18,957 bases of DNA from Tardiphaga sp. (GCA_028290765.1 JAQGJF010000778.1:1-18957), one strand, 5' to 3'. Shown: positions 1 to 7,904, numbered from the stretch's first letter. Translations and numbers: made by a program. Notes: generated by a model from the letters alone, not told the origin.

Positions 1-1
1 G

Positions 2-1351
2 GTCGATGCGATGGTCGTCGCGGTAGATGACAGCTATACCGATGAGGAGGTGGCGGTAATCGAGCGTTCGGCCTGTCCAACCTGCGGCTCCTGCTCGGGC
101 ATGTTTACCGCCAATTCGATGAACTGCCTGACCGAGGCGCTGGGCCTGGCGCTGCCCGGCAACGGATCGGTGCTGGCGACCCATGCCGACCGTAAGGCGC
201 TGTTCGTGGAGGCCGGCCATCTCATCGTCGACCTGGCGCGCCGCTATTACGAACAAGATGACGAGAGCGCCCTGCCGCGCAACATTGCCAGCTTCCGGGC
301 CTTCGAGAACGCCATGACGCTCGATATCGCCATGGGCGGTTCGACCAATACCGTGTTGCATCTTCTGGCGGCGGCCCATGAAGGCGAGATCGCCTTCACC
401 ATGCAGGATATCGACCGGCTGTCGCGCCGCGTGCCGGTGCTCTGCAAGGTCGCCCCGTCTGTTCCCGACGTGCATCTGGAAGACGTGCATCGCGCCGGCG
501 GCGTGATGGCCATCCTGGGCGAACTCGACCGCGGCAACCTGATCAACCGCGATTTGCCCACCGTGCACGCGACGTCGATGGAAGAAGCCTTGAACCGCTG
601 GGATATCCGCCGGACCCAGAGCGAAAGCGTACGGAATTTCTACAAAGCCGCGCCGGGCGGCGTGCCGACGCAAACCGCCTTCAGCCAGGAGCGGCGGTTC
701 GAGGACATCGACACCGATCGCGCGTCGGGATGCATCCGCGACGTGGCGCATGCCTTTTCGGTCGACGGCGGCCTTGCCGTGCTGTCCGGAAATCTCGCCG
801 ACGACGGCTGCATCGTGAAGACCGCCGGTGTCGACGCCAGCATCCTGAAATTCGAGGGGCCGGCACGGATCTTCGAGAGCCAGGACGCCGCCGTGGACAG
901 CATCCTGACCAACAAGATCAAGGCGGGCGACGTGGTCTTGATCCGCTATGAAGGGCCGCGCGGCGGTCCCGGTATGCAGGAGATGCTGTATCCGACGAGT
1001 TATCTGAAATCGAAGGGCCTCGGCAAAAGCTGCGCGCTCGTCACCGATGGCCGCTTCTCGGGCGGCAGCTCCGGCCTGTCGATCGGCCACATTTCGCCCG
1101 AAGCCGCGGAAGGCGGATTGATCGGCCTCGTCGAAGAAGGCGATCGCATCGAGATCGATATTCCAGCCCGCTCCATTCGCCTCGTGGTCGACGACACGAT
1201 TCTCGCCCGGCGCCGGGAAACGATGCAGGCCAGGGGCGCGGCCGCCTGGAAGCCGGCCAAGCGGAGCCGAAAGGTCTCGACCGCGCTCAAGGCCTATGCC
1301 GCGCTGACAACCAGCGCCGCGCGCGGCGCCGTGCGGGTCGTCAGGGACTAA
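2..1351 (+). CDS. ilvD: Dihydroxy-acid dehydratase, 5'-truncated by window edge
   Basis: IlvD removes water from 2,3-dihydroxy-isovalerate and 2,3-dihydroxy-3-methylvalerate, the third step of valine and isoleucine synthesis in the cytoplasm, using an iron-sulfur cluster and Mg2+. The frame is open from base 2, so the start lies outside the window; 449 residues are visible. Compared with the roughly 616-residue E. coli type, about 165 N-terminal residues are missing. The cluster-ligand motif [11 protein letters not shown] lies near residue 25. It is followed by family motifs such as [54 protein letters not shown] and [16 protein letters not shown]. These match the long enterobacterial-type IlvD more closely than the Edd (phosphogluconate dehydratase) paralogue. 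No frameshift is seen. The TAA stop directly abuts the stop codon of the convergent hydantoinase gene. Confidence 0.96.
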   Translation, partial: VDAMVVAVDDSYTDEEVAVIERSACPTCGSCSGMFTANSMNCLTEALGLALPGNGSVLATHADRKALFVEAGHLIVDLARRYYEQDDESALPRNIASFRAFENAMTLDIAMGGSTNTVLHLLAAAHEGEIAFTMQDIDRLSRRVPVLCKVAPSVPDVHLEDVHRAGGVMAILGELDRGNLINRDLPTVHATSMEEALNRWDIRRTQSESVRNFYKAAPGGVPTQTAFSQERRFEDIDTDRASGCIRDVAHAFSVDGGLAVLSGNLADDGCIVKTAGVDASILKFEGPARIFESQDAAVDSILTNKIKAGDVVLIRYEGPRGGPGMQEMLYPTSYLKSKGLGKSCALVTDGRFSGGSSGLSIGHISPEAAEGGLIGLVEEGDRIEIDIPARSIRLVVDDTILARRRETMQARGAAAWKPAKRSRKVSTALKAYAALTTSAARGAVRVVRD

Positions 1352-2764
1352 TCACAGCGACGGCAGAGCCTCGAACGGCGTTCCGCGGCTGACATAGCGG
1401 CCGTCGCCCTTGCTGCCGACGAGTTTGCCGTCGCGGGTGACGAAGCGGCCGCGCAACATCGTGGCGATCGGCCAACCGGTCACTTCCAGGCCTTCGTAAG
1501 GCGTGTAATCGGCGCCGTGATGCAGCTTCGCCTGCGACACGGTCGCGGTGCGCTTGGGGTCCCAGATGGCGATGTCGGCGTCATATCCGATGGCGATCGA
1601 GCCTTTGCCGGCCAATTTGTAGGTCTTGGCATGGTTCGTGGCCGTCAGCGCCACGAACTGGTTCAGCGTGATGCGTCCCTTGCTGACGCCTTCCGAAAAC
1701 AGGATCGGAAGCCGGGTCTCGATGCCGGGAATGCCGTTGGGGACCCAGCGAAAGCTGGTTCGGGCGTTCGGATGGAGTTTGCCGGTCTCATCCTCATACC
1801 TGAACGGGCAATGATCGGAGGAAAACAGCGTGAAGATTCCCTGCTGCAGACCCTCCCAGCAGGCCTGCTGACTGGCGAGGTCCCGGGGCGGCGGCGAGCA
1901 GACATACTTGGCGCCCTCCATTCCCAGACCCTTCATGTCGTCTTCGGTCAGGACCAGGTATTGCGGGCAGGTTTCGCCGACAATCTTCAATCCCCGCATC
2001 TGCGCCCGCCGGATTTCCTCCATCGCCTCGCGGTTGGAGACATGGACGACCACGATCGGGACGTCGATCAATTCGGCCAGCGAGATCGCCCGATGGGTCG
2101 CTTCGCGCTCCACCGCGATGGGCCGCGATTTGCCGTGAAAATACGGCGCGGTGTTGCCGGCGCGTTCGAGCCGGTCGGCCAGGAAGCGGATGGCGTCGTA
2201 GTTCTCGGCGTGCACCTGGACCAGCGCGCCGGTCTCGCGCGCCACCGAGAGAACGCCGAGGATCTGAAAATCGCTCAAGGCGAGGTCGGCATAGGTCATG
2301 AAGATTTTCAGCGAGGTGTAACCATCCGCCACAAGCGCGGGCAGTTCCTGCCCAAGCAGACTGTCCGTCGGATCCGCGATGATCAGATGGAAGGAATGAT
2401 CGACATGGCAATTGTGCTCGGCGAGCGCGTGATAATCCTTCAGGGCTTCCCGTAGCGGCTGTCCCTTGGCCTGCAGGCAATACGGCATCACGAAGGTATT
2501 GCCGCCGAACGCCGCGGCCCGGGTCGCGCTGGCAAAATCATCCGCCATCACGATGCCGGGTCCGGACGGCTGCGAGATATGGACGTGGCTGTCGATGCCG
2601 CCCGGCAGCACCAGCATGCCGGTCGCATCGACGATCTCGTCGGCATCGGTCAGCTCTTCGCCGATCGAGACGATGCGGCCACCTCTGACCGCCACGTCGG
2701 CCCGGTATGTCTCGCTTGCGGTGGCAATGGTGCCATGACGAATGACGGTGTCGAAAGCGGCCAT
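1352..2764 (-). CDS. Dihydropyrimidinase / D-hydantoinase (amidohydrolase)
   Basis: A cytoplasmic cyclic-amide hydrolase of the dihydropyrimidinase/hydantoinase family, which opens dihydrouracil, dihydrothymine or 5-substituted hydantoins to N-carbamoyl amino acids. The 470-residue length is normal. The binuclear metal site is complete: HVH at residues 60-62, the carboxylatable lysine 153 in TSLKIFMTY, His185 in VQVHAEN, His241 in VVVHVSN, and Asp317 in FSSDHCPFRYED. The N-terminal beta strand (TVIRHGTIAT) and the C-terminal beta-sandwich (GKGSIAIGYDADIAIWDP) are present. The ATG is preceded by GGAG about 10 nt upstream. No dihydropyrimidine dehydrogenase or beta-ureidopropionase gene is visible nearby, so the true substrate is open: reductive pyrimidine breakdown or another hydantoin. 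It lies 164 nt downstream of the NTF2-like gene on the same strand. Confidence 0.93.
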   Translation of the reverse strand: MAAFDTVIRHGTIATASETYRADVAVRGGRIVSIGEELTDADEIVDATGMLVLPGGIDSHVHISQPSGPGIVMADDFASATRAAAFGGNTFVMPYCLQAKGQPLREALKDYHALAEHNCHVDHSFHLIIADPTDSLLGQELPALVADGYTSLKIFMTYADLALSDFQILGVLSVARETGALVQVHAENYDAIRFLADRLERAGNTAPYFHGKSRPIAVEREATHRAISLAELIDVPIVVVHVSNREAMEEIRRAQMRGLKIVGETCPQYLVLTEDDMKGLGMEGAKYVCSPPPRDLASQQACWEGLQQGIFTLFSSDHCPFRYEDETGKLHPNARTSFRWVPNGIPGIETRLPILFSEGVSKGRITLNQFVALTATNHAKTYKLAGKGSIAIGYDADIAIWDPKRTATVSQAKLHHGADYTPYEGLEVTGWPIATMLRGRFVTRDGKLVGSKGDGRYVSRGTPFEALPSL

Positions 2765-2928
2765 GATCGATCGTTCTCCGGTTTACACGACGGGTTCCGC
2801 GAAACCATCGTTCAAGCCTGGAGAAATGAACCCAGCCGATCGCGCAAATCAATGCAGCCGGCTAGAATTTCGGGAAATAATACTTGCCGCTTAGTTAGGC
2901 GCAGGCGCAATTTTGAGGCAGCGCGCGA

Positions 2929-3300
2929 TCATCGCATATCGAGCCGATAAGCCTTGGAGACGATCTGCCAGCCGTCTTCGAGTTTCATCGCCACCAGATA
3001 ATCGGTGAAATAGCGCGGCGGCAATTGGCAGCGCACCTTGATGAAGGCCGTCGCCGCGTCGGAACGATCGATGGTGACGATGAAATCGTCGCGCGCCTGG
3101 CCCTCGGCCTTGGCGGAGGGTCGTTTTCGAACACGGTCGAGCCAGTCGGGTACCGTCAGCACCTGCAACTGGCCTTTGTCCTGCCAGCGCAGATCCGCCG
3201 AGGGATGGAAGATCGCGCCGAGCTTGTCGGCGTCGCCTTCATACAGGCCGTCGAAATAATGCTGGATCACCGCTTCGACGGTGGATCGGTCATGGGGCAA
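2929..3300 (-). CDS. NTF2-like 'putative lumazine-binding' family protein
   Basis: A 123-residue single-domain protein that I assign to the NTF2/SnoaL-like superfamily, putative lumazine-binding type. The pattern is typical: an N-terminal helix (VEAVIQHYFDGLYEGD), then a segment with FHPSADLRW, and a C-terminal strand pair ending MKLEDGWQIVSKAYRLD. The biochemical role is unknown for most members. No catalytic residue can be assigned from sequence alone. The start is TTG at 3298-3300, chosen because a strong Shine-Dalgarno (GGGAGGAAG) lies seven bases upstream and no in-frame ATG follows near the start. It precedes the hydantoinase gene on the same strand (164-nt gap), so co-transcription is possible but unproven. 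Confidence 0.8.
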   Translation of the reverse strand: MPHDRSTVEAVIQHYFDGLYEGDADKLGAIFHPSADLRWQDKGQLQVLTVPDWLDRVRKRPSAKAEGQARDDFIVTIDRSDAATAFIKVRCQLPPRYFTDYLVAMKLEDGWQIVSKAYRLDMR

Positions 3301-3304
3301 GGCA

Positions 3305-3313
3305 CTTCCTCCC
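3305..3313 (-). promoter_or_regulatory. Ribosome binding site deciding a TTG start
   Basis: On the minus strand GGGAGGAAG ends just before TGCC and the TTG at 3300. The near-perfect complementarity to the 16S tail and the normal spacing support TTG as the real initiation codon of the NTF2-like gene. Confidence 0.7.
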
Positions 3314-3437
3314 GCAAATTCAGACGATCTTCATCGGCCAGTCGCGAAAACGCAAGCTGATGTAGGCCGGCAATGTCGGTGCAGCCATGACGGACGCGAA
3401 TGCGGAGATCGGGCGAAAGAGGTGTAGGCTAGCCGGC

Positions 3438-3920
3438 ATGACCGATATCAGTGTTCATACCGCCATCCCCGACGCCGAAGCCAGCACGCTGCTGGCCGGC
3501 GCGCAGTTCATCGATGCTTACAGCGTCACGATCCCCGGTGCAGCGCTCGATGCGCGTCGGGCCGCGGAAAAAATGCTGCAGCACCAGCCGCGCTGGATCC
3601 GGTCGCTGATGGCGCTGCGCGACCTGTTCGTGACGCCTTTCGGGCTGAAGACCGCGGAAACCGCGCGACGAGCCGCCACCGACCGCGTCGGATTTTTTCC
3701 CGTGCTCCGCGAAACGCCGCAGCGGATCGTCGCCGGCCTCAACGACCGCCATTTGGATTTTCGCGTGGTGGTGGAGGTCGCGGGCTCAGGCGCCGGTCAA
3801 AGCGTCACCGCCACGACCGTGGTTCTGACGCACAACTGGCTCGGCCGGGCCTATCTGGCGATCATCCTGCCGTTTCACCGGCTGATCGTCCGCTCGATGC
3901 TGCGACAAGTGGCAGGCTGA
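3438..3920 (+). CDS. DUF2867 family protein
   Basis: A 160-residue protein of the DUF2867 family, of unknown biochemical function. Family-like segments are visible in order: LLAGAQFIDAYSV, RWIRSLMALRDLFVTPFGLK, GFFPVLRETPQRIVAGLNDR, HLDFRVVVEV and LGRAYLAIILPFHRLIVRSM. The C-terminal hydrophobic stretch may touch a membrane, but I see no clear transmembrane anchor. I chose ATG 3438 because the conserved domain begins right after it. An in-frame ATG at 3387 would add 17 residues with no family similarity. The ribosome site is weak (AAAGAGG, about 15 nt upstream). The next gene continues in the same reading frame after the TGA with a 27-nt gap. Confidence 0.82.
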   Translation: MTDISVHTAIPDAEASTLLAGAQFIDAYSVTIPGAALDARRAAEKMLQHQPRWIRSLMALRDLFVTPFGLKTAETARRAATDRVGFFPVLRETPQRIVAGLNDRHLDFRVVVEVAGSGAGQSVTATTVVLTHNWLGRAYLAIILPFHRLIVRSMLRQVAG

Positions 3921-3947
3921 GAGCGGAACTTCGGGCCCCGCGGCTGG

Positions 3948-4454
3948 TTGATCCAGGTGCCGTTCAGCGATTCAAATCTCCACGACGACGAAACCAAGGC
4001 CGCGCTGGCGCGGGCCTTCGATGCGGCATGGGATCGCTTCATCGAGCTGGAAGGTCACGATGCCGCCACCGATGACAATCGCAAGCGCCTCGCCACCCGG
4101 ATTGTCGGCCTGGCCAAATCCGGCGAGACCGATGAGGACCGGCTGGGTGAAGCCGGACTGATCTATCTGCGCGTGCTGGCGGAAGCCGCCCGGCTCGGCG
4201 ACCGGATGCGCGGCGAAGCCACCCTCGCCCCCGTCGACCATGCCGAGGATCGCGGCACACAGGCCTATGCACCTGAAACCGTCGCGGCGATGACGACCGC
4301 GCTCGAACTGTGCCTCGATGAACTGCCTTTAAGGATTCCGTCGGACGCCCTGAAATCGCTGTCGACCAGCATTCTCGACAGCGCAGCTCATGGCGAGCGC
4401 GATCCGGAGCGGCTGCGGCTTCGCGCGCTTGAGACGCTCAAGGCACGGCAATAG
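3948..4454 (+). CDS. Conserved-type hypothetical protein with internal duplication
   Basis: I do not recognise a named family. The 168-residue product is acidic, predicted mostly helical and cytoplasmic, with no signal peptide or membrane segment. It contains two related halves. GETDEDRLGEAGLIYL at residues 59-74 and GERDPERLRLRALETL at 149-164 align, and the helices before them (NRKRLATRIVGLAKS and ALKSLSTSILDSAAH) also match in hydrophobic pattern. I recall similar G-E-x-D-x-x-R-L tails in rhizobial hypothetical proteins, but this is memory, not a search. The start is uncertain: TTG 3948 gives the full frame and GTG 3957 is an alternative; neither has a good ribosome site. It follows the DUF2867 gene by 27 nt and is probably co-transcribed with it. 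Confidence 0.72.
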   Translation: MIQVPFSDSNLHDDETKAALARAFDAAWDRFIELEGHDAATDDNRKRLATRIVGLAKSGETDEDRLGEAGLIYLRVLAEAARLGDRMRGEATLAPVDHAEDRGTQAYAPETVAAMTTALELCLDELPLRIPSDALKSLSTSILDSAAHGERDPERLRLRALETLKARQ

Positions 4455-4462
4455 AGCGCCTA

Positions 4463-4499
4463 GAGCGGGATGACTTATCTTCGAATCGTCATCCCGCTC
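4463..4499. repeat. Inverted repeat, 12-bp arms (hairpin half of REP-like element A)
   Basis: GAGCGGGATGAC at 4463-4474 is perfectly complementary to GTCATCCCGCTC at 4488-4499, with a 13-nt loop. It starts 8 nt after the stop codon of the gene ending at 4454. There is no T-run, so it is not a classic intrinsic terminator, but it could block or process transcripts from either convergent gene. The sequence CTAGAGC leads into the left arm, as it does in the hairpin at 6005-6049. Confidence 0.8.
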
Positions 4500-4513
4500 C
4501 AGCTTATTGTTTG

Positions 4514-4560
4514 AGCATGATCTTGTCCGAAAACCGATATCCACTTTTCGGGATCATGCT
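4514..4560. repeat. REP-like palindromic repeat (element A)
   Basis: AGCATGATC (4514-4522) pairs with GATCATGCT (4552-4560), and CCGAAAA (4527-4533) pairs with TTTTCGG (4545-4551), giving a two-part stem around the core ACCGATATCCACTTTTCG. I recognise this form from Bradyrhizobium intergenic DNA, where near-identical copies are common. It ends on the base before the stop codon of the FUSC gene. Confidence 0.75.
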
Positions 4561-5679
4561 TTACTCTTCTTCCTTGTGATCGGCGTCGACGGAGGCTTCC
4601 GTCCATTCCGCGACGCAGCGTTCCAGGTCTTTCAGATTCTGCCGTATCTGTTCGAGCGAGAAACCCAGCGCAAAAAACCGCTCGATCACGTCGCCCGGTA
4701 GTCCGCGGGTCAGCCCCTCACTGCGCACCGCCGCGACTTCGGCGGCGTAAGCCTGCAGGGCGGCCTGGACCGGCCAGAACGCCGGCGCGCCGTTGCCGCT
4801 GCGCAGCGTTGCGGCCATCGCACGCAGATAGGCGTCAATCGCGTCGCTGACTTTCCGCAGCGGCGCGGCCAGCCGCGCCTGCAGATCGATCGGCAAGGGG
4901 ACCACGGTGGCGCGACCGATCATGACGACGTCGTGGCGCAGCCGCAGCACTGTCCGCAGCAGCGGTCCGGTATCGGGACCGGAGGACAGGCGCGCGGCAC
5001 GTTCGCGCTCGGCCTCCGCGCCGGTCGCATTCAGGCCGACCAATGCCTGACCGATGCCATCCTGAAGCCGATGCAGGGCGTCGTTGTCCCGTCCGCGGGT
5101 CAGCGCCGCCAGCAATTCATTCAGCACCGCCGCCAGCAATTCGAGCGCGCGCGCGGCGTTGTTGCGCAACTGGCTGTGCGCCCGCGACGGCAGCACCAGG
5201 AAGGATACCAACAGGCCGGTGATCGCGCCGACCGCGACCTCGAGCACGCGGTCGATCGCGGAGTCCAGCGGGCTGACGTGACTCATGGTCGGCACCAGCA
5301 GCACGATGATGGCGGTGACGGTGGCGACATTCAGGCTCGGATTGATGGCGGCGATGAACGCCAGCGGCGCCACCGCCAGCACCAATACCGCGAGCAGCGC
5401 GCCTTCGCCGGAATGCGGCACCAGTATCGCGACCGCGCCGCCATAGATCGCGCCGCCCACCGTGCCCACCAGATAGTCGCGCGTCACCTTCAGCGACCGG
5501 CCGACGCTCATCTGGGTGACGATGATCGAGGTCAGCACCGCCCATAGCGGCAGCTTGAGGCCCAGCGCCGTCGCAATCGCCAGCGCGCCGAACGCGGCGA
5601 CGGTGACACGCAAGCCCAGCCCCAGTTCGACCTTTCGCGACCACAGCCGGGCAATCAGGTGTTTTGGGGATGGGAGCAT
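4561..5679 (-). CDS. FUSC-family inner-membrane protein (putative exporter)
   Basis: A 372-residue protein of the fusaric-acid-resistance/aromatic-acid-exporter (FUSC) superfamily, expected in the inner membrane. Residues 15-165 hold about six hydrophobic helices, including the family signature PLWAVLTSIIVTQMSVGRS followed by a basic segment and DYLVGTVGGAIYGG. The C-terminal 200 residues are a soluble, helical, alanine- and arginine-rich domain. Members are linked to efflux of aromatic acids or toxic compounds; the substrate cannot be told here and no partner HlyD or outer-membrane gene is adjacent. The length is close to half of the large FUSC proteins that carry a duplicated membrane domain. 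ATG 5679 was chosen, with GAGG just upstream at tight spacing; a TTG at 5703 would add 8 residues. The 3' end abuts repeat element A. Confidence 0.85.
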   Translation of the reverse strand: MLPSPKHLIARLWSRKVELGLGLRVTVAAFGALAIATALGLKLPLWAVLTSIIVTQMSVGRSLKVTRDYLVGTVGGAIYGGAVAILVPHSGEGALLAVLVLAVAPLAFIAAINPSLNVATVTAIIVLLVPTMSHVSPLDSAIDRVLEVAVGAITGLLVSFLVLPSRAHSQLRNNAARALELLAAVLNELLAALTRGRDNDALHRLQDGIGQALVGLNATGAEAERERAARLSSGPDTGPLLRTVLRLRHDVVMIGRATVVPLPIDLQARLAAPLRKVSDAIDAYLRAMAATLRSGNGAPAFWPVQAALQAYAAEVAAVRSEGLTRGLPGDVIERFFALGFSLEQIRQNLKDLERCVAEWTEASVDADHKEEE

Positions 5680-5774
5680 CGGCCTCGTTCCGGAATGCTG
5701 CAAATCGAGCTTCGATGCCGCCCGCCGCGACCGCAGAAAACCACGTCATCGCTCTCAAGGAAACGACATTCGGC

Positions 5775-5945
5775 ATGTCAAATCCCCGGATAGGTTTCGG
5801 CTGGTGTTTCCAATGGGATCATGATGGCACGTGGGAGCTGGAGCATGCCACGCTGAGCTTCGACGCCACGTTGAAGGCGCTCACCGATGGCATCGAGAAG
5901 CGCGACGCGGCCATGCTGAGCTTTCTCGGCATCTATATCGACTAA
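5775..5945 (+). CDS. Small hypothetical protein, 56 aa
   Basis: A 56-codon frame starting MSNPRIGFGWCFQWDHDG and ending SFLGIYID. It has three tryptophans, a clean stop directly before repeat element B, and a balanced amino-acid makeup unlike the arginine- and serine-rich noise frames of this GC-rich region. AAGGA lies about 13 nt upstream, longer than ideal. The frame stays open upstream, but that part overlaps the start of the divergent FUSC gene. No family is recognised and no membrane segment is obvious. It is either a genuine small protein or a remnant of a longer one; I favour a real gene only moderately. Confidence 0.5.
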   Translation: MSNPRIGFGWCFQWDHDGTWELEHATLSFDATLKALTDGIEKRDAAMLSFLGIYID

Positions 5946-5946
5946 A

Positions 5947-5990
5947 GCGTTTTCGAGCGAAGTGGATGCCGGTTCGCGTGAAGAAAACGC
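5947..5990. repeat. REP-like palindromic repeat (element B)
   Basis: GCGTTTTC (5947-5954) pairs with GAAAACGC (5983-5990), and GCGAA (5957-5961) pairs with TTCGC (5973-5977). The reverse complement of its centre, ACCGGCATCCACTTCG, closely matches the core of element A, so the two copies are in opposite orientation. The form is one I recall as abundant in Bradyrhizobium. It starts two bases after the stop codon at 5945. Confidence 0.75.
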
Positions 5991-6004
5991 GTCAAAACAA
6001 GAAT

Positions 6005-6049
6005 CTAGAGCTTATCGGTTCTGCCTTAATCAGAACCGATAAGCTCTAG
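6005..6049. repeat. Perfect 19-bp inverted repeat (hairpin half of element B)
   Basis: The left arm at 6005-6023 (CTAGAGCTTATCGGTTCTG) is exactly complementary to the right arm at 6031-6049, separated by the 7-nt loop CCTTAAT. It is much more AT-rich than its surroundings. There is no T-run after it on either strand, so a terminator role is possible but not shown. Together with 5947-5990 it fills most of the 217-nt gap before the next gene. Confidence 0.85.
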
Positions 6050-6109
6050 CCGTAATATGGCTCAATCCAGACGATGTGGAACTGCCGCCCTCCTCTGCGC
6101 CGGCGCGGC

Positions 6110-6137
6110 TTGACCCATCCCGCAAGGTGCCTAGTCT
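6110..6137 (+). promoter_or_regulatory. Putative sigma70-like promoter of the MmgE/PrpD gene
   Basis: TTGACC (6110-6115), a 16-nt spacer and TAGTCT (6132-6137) form a plausible -35/-10 pair. Transcription would start near 6144, leaving a leader of about 20 nt before ATG 6163. This supports that ATG over the in-frame one at 6076, which would lie upstream of the promoter. Confidence 0.45.
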
Positions 6138-6162
6138 GCCGTCAACGAACGGGGAAACTGCC

Positions 6163-7533
6163 ATGGCCGATGAAACCGCGACGCTCGCCGCCTATGTCGC
6201 GAACCTGAAATTCGAGGACATCCCGCACCCGGTGGTGGAGCGCGCCAAGGTCCTGACGCTGGATTTTCTCGGCAGTGCGGTTCGCGCCCGGCGCGATGCG
6301 GAATCCACGCCCGCGCTGCTCAAGATGCTGCAGGCCCTAGCGCTCGACGGCAACGGCGAGTCCACCGTGTTCGGGGACAGCAAAAGCTGGACCCCGGCGG
6401 TAGCGGCATTGCTCAATGTCGCGCTCGGCCATTCGATGGATTTCGACGATACACACGCGGATTCTTCGCTGCATCCGAGCGCGCCGGTCGTGCCCGCTGC
6501 GTTCGCCGTCGGGGAACTGGTCGGCGCGTCCGGCCGTGACGTGCTGACCGCCATCGTTGCCGGCTATGAAGTCTGCTGCCGGCTCGGCAACGCGCTGGAT
6601 CCGACCTCGCATTATGCCCGCGGCTTTCATCCCACCGCGACCGCGGGCACCTATGGTGCCGCCGCGGCGGCAGCAAAACTGTTCGGACTATCCAAGGAGC
6701 AGATCATCGCAGCGTTCGGCGTCTCCGGCAGCCAGGCCGCGGGCTCGCTGCAGTTTCTCGTCAACGGCGCCTGGAACAAGCGCTACCAGGTCGGCGCCGC
6801 GGCGATGAATGGCGTGATCGCGGCGACGCTGGCGCGTAACGATTTCATCGGCGCCACCGCCTCGGTCGAAGGCGTGCATGGCCTGCTGGTCGGCTACAGC
6901 GACAACGCGCATCCGGACAAGGCCGTCGCGGGTTTAGGCGAGATCTACGAAACCATGAAGATCGGCGTAAAACCCTACCCGAGCTGCCGCTACACCCATG
7001 CCGCGCTGGATGCGCTGATCGCGATGCGCCGCGACCACAATCTCACGCCGGACCAGATCAGGCGCGTCGAGATCGGCCTGCACCGCAACGGCATTACGCT
7101 GACCGGCGACGCCGCCACCAAGCGCCGCCCGACCAGCATCGTCGGTGGGCAGTTCTCGATGTTCTTCACCGGCGCCGTCGCGCTCGACCAGGGCCGCTTC
7201 GGCTGGGACGACTATGCGAGGCTCGGCGACGCCGCCGTCAATGCGCTGGCCGACCGCTTCGACGTGGTGCAGGACGATCGCCTGGAGACCGGCCGCAGCC
7301 ATCCGTTCGGCGCCCGCGTCGCCATCACCACCGACGACGGCGTGCATGAACTGATCCATGCCGATCCTTCCGGCGAACCATCGTCGTTCCCGGATGCGCA
7401 GGCGATGCAGCAGAAATTCCTGCAGCTGGCGCGTCCGGTGCTGCAAAACCGCGCCGAAAAATTCGCGGATGCGATCCTGTCGCTGGAAACTTTTGATCGG
7501 GTCGAGACCGCGACCCATCTCGGGCGGCAATAG
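6163..7533 (+). CDS. MmgE/PrpD family protein (dehydratase/decarboxylase/epimerase type)
   Basis: A 456-residue cytoplasmic enzyme of the MmgE/PrpD superfamily, which includes 2-methylcitrate dehydratase, cis-aconitate decarboxylase and iminodisuccinate epimerase. Motifs run in order: GHSMDFDDTH (89-98), LHPSAPVVPA with His104, GFHPTATAGTYGAAAAAAKL with His156, WNKRYQVGAAAMNG (about 204-217), KPYPSCRYTHAALDA (270-284, His279) and GGQFSMFFTGAVAL. These positions correspond to active-site residues known in the family, so the enzyme looks intact. The exact substrate is not determined by sequence; no prpB or prpC is adjacent, arguing against the methylcitrate cycle as the main role. ATG 6163 has GGGGAA eight bases upstream. 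It ends 11 nt from the convergent DUF1127 gene. Confidence 0.9.
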   Translation: MADETATLAAYVANLKFEDIPHPVVERAKVLTLDFLGSAVRARRDAESTPALLKMLQALALDGNGESTVFGDSKSWTPAVAALLNVALGHSMDFDDTHADSSLHPSAPVVPAAFAVGELVGASGRDVLTAIVAGYEVCCRLGNALDPTSHYARGFHPTATAGTYGAAAAAAKLFGLSKEQIIAAFGVSGSQAAGSLQFLVNGAWNKRYQVGAAAMNGVIAATLARNDFIGATASVEGVHGLLVGYSDNAHPDKAVAGLGEIYETMKIGVKPYPSCRYTHAALDALIAMRRDHNLTPDQIRRVEIGLHRNGITLTGDAATKRRPTSIVGGQFSMFFTGAVALDQGRFGWDDYARLGDAAVNALADRFDVVQDDRLETGRSHPFGARVAITTDDGVHELIHADPSGEPSSFPDAQAMQQKFLQLARPVLQNRAEKFADAILSLETFDRVETATHLGRQ

Positions 7534-7544
7534 GCGCGGAAGCA

Positions 7545-7904
7545 CTAGTTTCGTAACGTCGCGTCTCTCCCATCGGATAAAGCGGCGTTCCTGATTCCGG
7601 AGCGCGACAGGCCGATGTCCCGCAACTCGTAGTCGCTCATGGCGTGCAGCTGCGCCACTCCTTCGCGCCGATCCCGTCTGCGAATATGGGCGGCCCGCAC
7701 GCTGCGAACGACCTCGCCGATCGCCCGCATCGCGATGATTGGAAGCCGGCGAAGCCAGCTGACGACACCCATGAAGGTCCGCTGCATGGCCCGCCCCCTC
7801 GCCGCATGGGCCTCGCGAATCAGGCCCTGCTGCAAGGCGGTTCGCTGCGCCGGACTCAGCGAGCGAACGTCGATCGACCCGGTCTCGAATGTCTCGTGGC
7901 GCAT
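7545..7904 (-). CDS. DUF1127 domain protein
   Basis: A 119-residue basic protein with a C-terminal DUF1127 (YjiS-like) domain at about residues 75-110, recognised by the pattern LHAMSDYELRDIGLSRSGI. DUF1127 proteins are small, arginine-rich and common in alphaproteobacteria; small members have been tied to stress and RNA-related regulation, but no defined function is shared. Here about 70 residues precede the domain, including an amphipathic stretch (RTFMGVVSWLRRLPIIAMRAIGEV), so it is longer than the minimal form. The start is firm: AGGAGG (7910-7915) sits five bases before ATG 7904. It is divergent from the LysR gene across 108 nt and convergent with the MmgE/PrpD gene. Confidence 0.85.
   Translation of the reverse strand: MRHETFETGSIDVRSLSPAQRTALQQGLIREAHAARGRAMQRTFMGVVSWLRRLPIIAMRAIGEVVRSVRAAHIRRRDRREGVAQLHAMSDYELRDIGLSRSGIRNAALSDGRDATLRN

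Noticed and set aside
1517..2455. Long plus-strand open frame opposite the hydantoinase gene
   Set aside because: Its translation has no recognisable domain, and the minus strand carries a complete hydantoinase with all metal ligands; it is a by-product of high GC at third positions.
6076..6162. N-terminal extension of the MmgE/PrpD protein
   Set aside because: The extension lies over a plausible promoter, lacks family similarity, and ATG 6163 has a clear ribosome site.
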